Position numbers and translations under genes: made by a program | Shown: piece by piece, positions 58,517-64,000 of the stretch | Layout: every line of letters begins with the position of its first letter | How positions within the stretch are numbered: the stretch's first letter is position 1 | From: Allium sativum | Taxonomy: Eukaryota; Streptophyta; Magnoliopsida; Asparagales; Amaryllidaceae | DNA length: 64,000 nucleotides | Assembly (NCBI GenBank): GCA_030737875.1 | Contig: CM060912.1 | Location: forward strand, 127,172,493 to 127,236,492 | Reading direction: 5' to 3' | The notes under the pieces: model-generated | What the model was told of the DNA's origin: nothing | The model's input: only the letters and a program-made list of their open reading frames with translations | The model's database searches: none

Positions 58517-59868
58517 TATATATTACCCACCAACCCAAGATATATTTAACTCACCCACTGTTTCAAACAAGTTTACTTATCCACTACTCAAGTTATATGT
58601 TCGTACAATCCCTAAGGATTCAACTAGATTAAATATTTCCAATTCATTACCATATTCATTTATGGTTATAATGTACTAGACCTCCCACATTAAGCCTACC
58701 ACTTGTGGATGAGGGATATGACGGTCGGTTCCAAACAGACTTATTCCACAAGTCGGGCTTAACCTCGTGTCTTAGCATGTCTCGTATTTATACACTTAGA
58801 CCCCTTACATTAGATTCATCACTTGTGGTTGCTGGATATGCCGGTTGGTTCAAATTTAACGCTTTCGCATATTTCAGCGGCATGCCTAGTCTCGAAGGTA
58901 GTCTGTCTATAAAAATAAAAGGAAATGATGAAGGGAAGAGGACAGAAATGATCACACTAACAAGATTGACATATAATGGAAGAAATAGGCATAAATTTAT
59001 AGTGACGTAATGACAAGATAGGCATATAGAAACAGATCCGATGAACATGTGACAATAGAAATAATTCTAACATAATAGGGATATCATAAACTGACATGAT
59101 GAGATCTTGGTAATAAACTAGGTCAACTAACAATGGTAGATCTGACATGATAAATAGGTGTAGGCTTAGATCTGGTTCATAGTCATATCAGAATAACTCG
59201 AATACACAGGTTATAGCAGATCTGATATGATTCAAATTGTCAACAGGCATAGATCCAAGTTATAGTCATGTCAAGACTTACTTTTTAAATATTTAAATCT
59301 AAAATTAACATAGACCCACTGTGATTGGATCTAGAAAAATAGAAGAAAGAATTGTTGATGTTGAATAGATCTCTAAACTCTAGTTGATTGCTGAAGAAGA
59401 AAAGACTTGATTTAATCTGGGCAGAGGCAGCATCTAGTTCTCCATTATTTTGGTGCAGAAAAACAAGAGAAATGAGGCCATATATATATATATATATATA
59501 TTCGTCAGGAGAAACCCTGATCTTCCTAGATCTGCCGTAGGAGGGGTCGATCCCCCTTATGGGGTCGACCTAGGGGTCGACACCCGTAGGCGGGAATTTT
59601 CCCGCTCCCCTATTTTCTGTGGTTTTGAAATGTTTTGAATTTTCTTGATATATTTTATTCATATATATATTCTTCTTATGAGTATATAAATTTCAACCCT
59701 TAATAACTTCTTCATACGGTGTCCGTTTTACGCAAACCAGATGTCTATTTTGACCAGAATTCTGAGACGAACACAATGGCGCAGTCTGTTTCCCTTAATT
59801 CTGAATATTAAATTAATTATTACTTAATTTACCATCCTTTGGTGTTGTTAAAATTAGGGGGTGTTACA
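57256..59868 (-). repeat. T9 5' LTR (2613 bp), internally deleted
   Basis: Plus-strand ends TGTGACACCCC and GGGGTGTTACA. Joined at about 58850 across the 735 bases present in the sister LTR. (CATA)n at 58474-58510 and (TA)n at 59480-59502 are simple repeats not found at this length in the sister. Confidence 0.88.
58690..58762 (-). other. Best-kept LTR hairpin
   Basis: TTAAGCC (58690-58696) pairs with GGCTTAA (58756-58762), and ACTTGTGG (58701-58708) with CCACAAGT (58746-58753). All fifteen pairs are perfect. Confidence 0.85.
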
Positions 59869-61447
59869 ACTGATCCATAGTCAATAACCCTATCGGGTCA
59901 ACCAGTCCACATAGCCTTGGTCCTGGTTCGTCTACATACCCCCTCTCTTAATTGTGAACCAAAGTTATGGATATCGATAACACCTTTGCACATGTCCCGC
60001 AGAAAAGCCCAACTCTAAAAGTTAACTCGTTGCTTCCCATTTGGATCCTGAGTTATAACTTCTCACTTGGGCCTCCTTTGCATGTCTGGTTTTAGTTGAA
60101 TTGGAGTTGGTCTTCAAAAGAGTTCATAATCGTCGTCGCGTGCTAGAAATTCAAATCCAATTCGGTTCGTAGTGCTCCATCTGGTCAGTTCATGACCCTC
60201 TCCTACTGGCGGTTTGTGACCCCAGTTCGTGACCCTCTCCTGGTGGCGGTTCGTGACCCTCTCCTGCTGGCGGTTCGTGACCTTGGTTCATGACCCTCTC
60301 CTGGTGGCGGTTCGTGACCCTCTCCTAGTGGCTGTTCGTGACCCCGGTTTGTGACACTCTTCTGGGGCTGTTCGTGACCCCTGTTCATGAACCTCTCCTG
60401 GGGGTGGTTCGTGAGACATACCCCTTTTGGAACCGAAATCTTGCATTTTTTCCAACAAACTAATTTCACCAAACGACGGCGTTTTCAACCATTCTAACTT
60501 TCGTATAACATCAAAAAACGTACCAAACAGTAGTAGAAACATATAGAATCAATCAAAAACATTAAAACATCAATTGCCTAGGCTATTGTAGAACAAACAT
60601 ACCCCAAATCTAGGATTTTTCCCATAACCATGTTTAACCATATTTAACTATAGCATTAGCAAACTTAATCCAAATTAACCCAAATTCATACCAACGATAT
60701 AAAATAATATTTTAGAATTTCTGTATATTTTTCCAAAATTTTTAGATGTATGATTTCGCTAATTTTCACTAATCACCCCTAATTAGCCATAATTAGTGTA
60801 TAAACATGCAAATCACTCATTTTAGCCACAAATGAATGTTAGATTGGAAATTTATATTGATTTGGCATGAATTCCTATGTAGTGCAGCAGCTCCAACTTT
60901 GATTTGGTGTTAATCCTACTTGATTTGACGTAGATTTGATCAATTAGTGATTAGAAAGCAATTAGAGAGAGATTTGGAAGATGGAGGCCATGATTAGGGT
61001 TAGAGGAATGTTTGTGGCGGCTGGTAAAATGAAAGGGAATGTTTCTCCAAACCCTTTTAGCCCTCCCTAATCCCGAAACGAGTTATGGGCCTAACTGCTA
61101 ATCACCCTATTAAGCCCGATTAAGCCGTTTTCCATCTTTCAAACATTATTTCAGCCATATCTCTCAAACGGTAAGTCCGTTTTATTAATGTGGCCATTCT
61201 ATGGGATGGGAAACCATCATCTGAATCTAATGGAAGTTGTTTTAGGTCAAAACTCCTTACCAATCAAAAGTTATCGGCAAAATAAGATTCGCCAAGGGCA
61301 AAACGGTCATTTAAAATTCAGAAAAAATCATGAATGTGGGAAATGACCCCAGTAGTCATTTCCTAAAGTTACACGACCATTTGACTTCATATGAGAATAA
61401 AATAAGCATTCTACGATCCTCCGGTACGTAAAATGTGGATCGTTACA
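59869..61447 (-). repeat. T8 right part
   Basis: No supported gene. Contains a 24-bp minisatellite at 60180-60415. The last 400 bases include a stretch typical of plant LTR leaders but no ORF. Confidence 0.7.
60180..60415. repeat. GTGACCCTCTCC minisatellite
   Basis: Roughly nine units of 24 bp (GGTTCGTGACCCTCTCCTGG type) mixed with half-units. Because the unit length is a multiple of three it gives Arg/Gly/Pro-rich open frames on the - strand, which I do not regard as a gene. Confidence 0.9.
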
Positions 61448-61498
61448 GCCGCAGTCTTTGTAAAGAAGGCTGATGGCTCTCTTCGCTTGTGCATTGAG
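61448..61498 (+). pseudogene. pol: T7 RT fragment right of T8
   Basis: Seventeen codons including [12 protein letters not shown], the RT segment that directly follows the part ending at 48509. It is cut at 61498 by T10; TTGAG (61494-61498) is the predicted target duplication of T10. The rest of T7 would lie beyond T10. Confidence 0.85.
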
Positions 61499-61907
61499 TG
61501 TAACACCCCGAAATTATAAAACAGGACATAAGAGATAATTAAAGAATAACTAATTATTAAAATAAGAATTAAATGTAATGGGTTACGCCATTTCGTTCGT
61601 CTCGGAATTTTGCTTGAGATAGAGTCCGAGTTTGCGTAAAACGGATAACGTATGAAGAAGATATGGTCGAACAAAGTTAGGCAGAAAAACCGGAAATCGA
61701 CCAGAATGCGCTGCCGCACTTCACAAGTGCGCCAGTGCAAAAATGCGCTGGTGCACCTGCCAAATGCGCCCATACTGATCCATCACAGAATTCTGGAGTG
61801 TTCTTTGATGATATGTCTTCTACTGAGTGGCCGAATGATGTGTATTTGAGATGGGTGATTCTGATGGACTCCTAGTTCATCTAAGGGCTCTAAATAATCC
61901 TAGACAT

Positions 61908-61938
61908 CTATATATACATAGCTAAACCTAAACCCTAA
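61908..61938 (+). promoter_or_regulatory. TATA box and telo-box-like motif of T10 LTR
   Basis: CTATATATACATA (61908-61920) followed by AAACCCTAA (61930-61938), the same arrangement as in T1. Confidence 0.5.
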
Positions 61939-62390
61939 CATCATAACCCTAAAACTATGGTGCTGTCATGATATTCATCTACAAGCTAGCCTAAGCCTCC
62001 ATTCATTCTCTCCAAACTAGAAAATCAAATCCAAACTAGTAATCGATTAATAAGAACATCAAATCAAATCTAAATTAGAAGAACAAATAGTCTACTTCAA
62101 GGGAGAGCTATTCAGTTTCAGAATACAGATCCCAGAATTCAAGACCGTTCTGTAATTTGTAAGTTCACGTTACTTTAAGAAATAAAAGTTAATTGTGGTT
62201 TTGACAATGTAATAAATCTGAATCTGAGATTATGCCTATTTCTATCTGTCTTTCTATATCCATTGGATCTATCTCGTTGATAATATTATGTCCATTCTTT
62301 GTCTCTTCTTTCCTTCTTCCCTTTTTGTTTTATAGCCAGGCTACTGCGAACCTGTGCCAAATCTCATAAGAGATGAACAAACGTTGGAAA

Positions 62391-62690
62391 TAAAATTGGG
62401 CATAATATATGATTTGAACATGGCCAGCGCTAAAATTGGGCATAATATATGATTTGGACATGACTAACGCTAAAATTGGGAAAGTATTAAATTGTGTATA
62501 ATTGGGCATAATTGAGTTGTAACTGATTTGAGGACATAACACATGTTGTATTAAAAACATAAAGTATTGGACATATGACTTGAGATTTGAGGAATAAAGT
62601 ATTGGACATAAGACTTGAGATTTGAGGCATAAAGTATTGGACATATGATTTGAGGCATAAAGTATTATTGGACATATAACTTGGGATTTG
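62391..62690. repeat. Two tandem arrays in T10 LTR
   Basis: Units with AAAATTGGGCATAATATATG (38 bp, 2.4 copies, to 62485), then units with ATAAAGTATTGGACATA (about 37 bp, four copies, 62548-62690). Confidence 0.9.
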
Positions 62691-62753
62691 GGGCGTAAAT
62701 TGAACTGTAAATATAGGGCATAGTACATGTTGTGGTTTAAGATCTAAAATTGG

Positions 62754-62791
<38 letters not shown>

Positions 62792-64000
62792 AGTTTATGA
62801 TTTGAAAGAAGAAGATTAGGGTGTATAGTGATGTATGGCTTAGGCATGAAAACAAGATTTGCCTTTGTTTTGTAAGTCAGTTACTTTTTAGATTTGAACA
62901 CCTAAATCAAATTGTGACATATAACAAAATGGATATGAGAATATGCCTGATGTAAATTATCATTTCATTGAAATCAGTGCTTAAGTATATATATCTTTAG
63001 GAATCATTTTTGACTATGAAACTGGTCCAATCATATCTATCCTTGTTGTATGTCGGAATTGTAATCCTTTTTAAGTTTATGATATAATTCTTATCATATC
63101 TATATGCCTTCGATGTATTCCTTGCAAAACTTGTCTTTTTAGTACAACAAGTTTATTGGACCAGTAGTTCTTATCATCATATGACTATGCCTATCCTTAC
63201 GATGTTCCATCTTGCTTCTCCCCTTATATTATGAATCTTGAGTTGAATCTCGAAATACATACGTTATGAATGCGGGGGAAATTGGGTATAACATGAAATT
63301 GACATTATTTGGCATAATCTGGAACATGTAATATGCATTACTGTTAAGATGCAATTTGGGGGTAATTTGACATGAATTATGGAATATGTAATTTGACATA
63401 TTGAACCTAGAATTGGCATGAACGACAAAGTATGAAGTTGGCATATAAATCAAGTTTTGGGCAAAATTGTTATTGTTGCAAATTTGGGGTAACTTGAGCA
63501 TTAAATCTAGATTGGGTGTAAAATGTAACATGGCTTGATTTGGTGAATTTGGAAATTAGCAAGTAAAATCTAGATTTGGGTATATAGGTTAAATGTGTAG
63601 ATTAAAGATGAACATGCCTAACCCGAGGTTAGATTGAGTTGTGGTGTAAAACTGCCCGGAACCGCCCGGCACATCCAGTAACCACAACAACACCTATATA
63701 ATGTGAGAGATTAGTGCATCATACCCAAGAAAACCCGAGTTTAGATTAAGTTGTGGTGTAAAACTACCCGGAACCGCCCGGCACATCCAGTAACCGCAAT
63801 AACACATACTAATGTGAAAGGTTGGTGCATTAATAAATCAATTAATGCTAATGAACAAGATGTATGACTAGGGTTAAGTTCATAGGAACACTTAACCAAT
63901 ATAACTTGATTTGTGGTAAGGTTAAGTTTAAACAAGAGGGCAATGCTTAACCAATATAACTTGATTTGTGGTAAGTTTAAGTTAACACAAGAAGAAAACA

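Larger units (their letters stand above)
49362..59868 (-). mobile_element. T9: decayed Tekay-like element with both LTRs
   Basis: 10.5 kb. On the - strand the order is 5' LTR (59868-57256), PBS, gag remnant, protease, RT, RNase H, integrase, chromodomain-like tail, 3' UTR, 3' LTR (52636-49362). Flanks ACTAG (49357-49361) and ACTGA (59869-59873) agree in only three bases, so the duplication is weak or the left end is off by a base. It is close to T1 in protein sequence. Many stops and a large gag deletion make it inactive. It sits inside T8. Confidence 0.88.
48510..61447 (-). mobile_element. T8: solo LTR (2431 bp) split by T9
   Basis: Left part 48510-49361, right part 59869-61447. Plus-strand ends TATGACGACC and GATCGTTACA match the end type of T6 LTRs in reverse. 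It is flanked by ACCGC (48505-48509) and GCCGC (61448-61452), a five-base duplication with one change. No gag-pol, PBS or PPT belongs to it, so it is a solo LTR. It interrupts T7 inside RT. Confidence 0.7.
61499..64000 (+). mobile_element. T10: LTR of a further Tekay-like element, runs off the window
   Basis: Starts TGTAACACCCC at 61499 inside T7 RT. It aligns with the T1 LTR order: GC-rich inverted repeat (61713-61769), TATA (61908), telo-box-like motif (61930), then hairpins (63626-63700 and about 63740-63815). Simple arrays: 38-bp units at 62391-62485, about 37-bp units at 62548-62690 and (AT)n at 62757-62788. ORFs in it come from the arrays and are not called. Whether a coding body follows cannot be seen. 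Confidence 0.88.

Noticed and set aside
60203..60542. Arg/Gly/Pro-rich frames of 84-89 codons
   Set aside because: Direct product of a 24-bp minisatellite; no flanking gene structure.
61921..61955. Telomere-like AAACCCTAA
   Set aside because: Only one or two units, placed at an LTR promoter; not a telomere tract.

Overview
The window is nuclear DNA of a large-genome flowering plant: AT-rich, with no intact host gene I can recognise, and almost wholly built from nested LTR retrotransposons of the Ty3/gypsy superfamily. Evidence for this is repeated gag, protease, RT, RNase H, integrase and chromodomain-like coding on both strands, LTR ends of the TGTAACA... type, primer binding sites (PBS) of the initiator Met-tRNA kind, polypurine tracts and target-site duplications. 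I label the elements T1 to T10 from left to right. The species cannot be named from this.

Left block (1-24824), all on the + strand and nested. T1 (1-8376) is the body plus 3' LTR of a Tekay/Del-like chromovirus broken by many stops and frameshifts. It sits inside an older LTR of the same family, T2 (8377-9964), which in turn interrupts the 5' LTR of T3. T3 (9965-21130) has LTRs of about 6.1 kb around only 1.0 kb of internal DNA with no gag-pol. T3 lies inside the 3' untranslated region of T4 (21131-24824), another Tekay-like copy of which only the 3' end and LTR are present.

Middle block (24825-about 45236). T5 is the degraded remnant of a Tat-lineage element on the - strand: a gag fragment, a TGGCGC-type PBS, part of the 5' LTR, tandem repeats, and a plus-strand (antisense) extra ORF. 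It is split by T6 (25490-41254, - strand), the best preserved element: two LTRs of about 5.1 and 5.0 kb, a perfect 5-bp duplication TGTTT, PBS, PPT and one gag-pol frame broken by two amber stops and one frameshift. T6 and T3 belong to the same family.

Right block (about 45237-64000). T7 (+ strand) is a chromovirus copy with LTR, PBS, gag and protease. It is cut inside RT by T8, a 2.4-kb solo LTR, which itself holds T9, a complete but decayed - strand Tekay-like element (49362-59868). T9's left LTR carries a 460-bp foreign insert that looks like the start of a host gene. T7 resumes for 51 bp at 61448 and is then cut by the LTR of T10, which runs off the window.

The most interesting signals are RNA-like structures rather than genes. 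(i) A pair of stem-loops just downstream of the PBS of T6, with counterparts in T3, keeps a 7-nt loop while the stems co-vary. (ii) A tandem pair of about 75-nt hairpins is kept in Tekay-type LTRs of different age, again with compensatory changes. Both are read by eye and need alignment and covariation tests.
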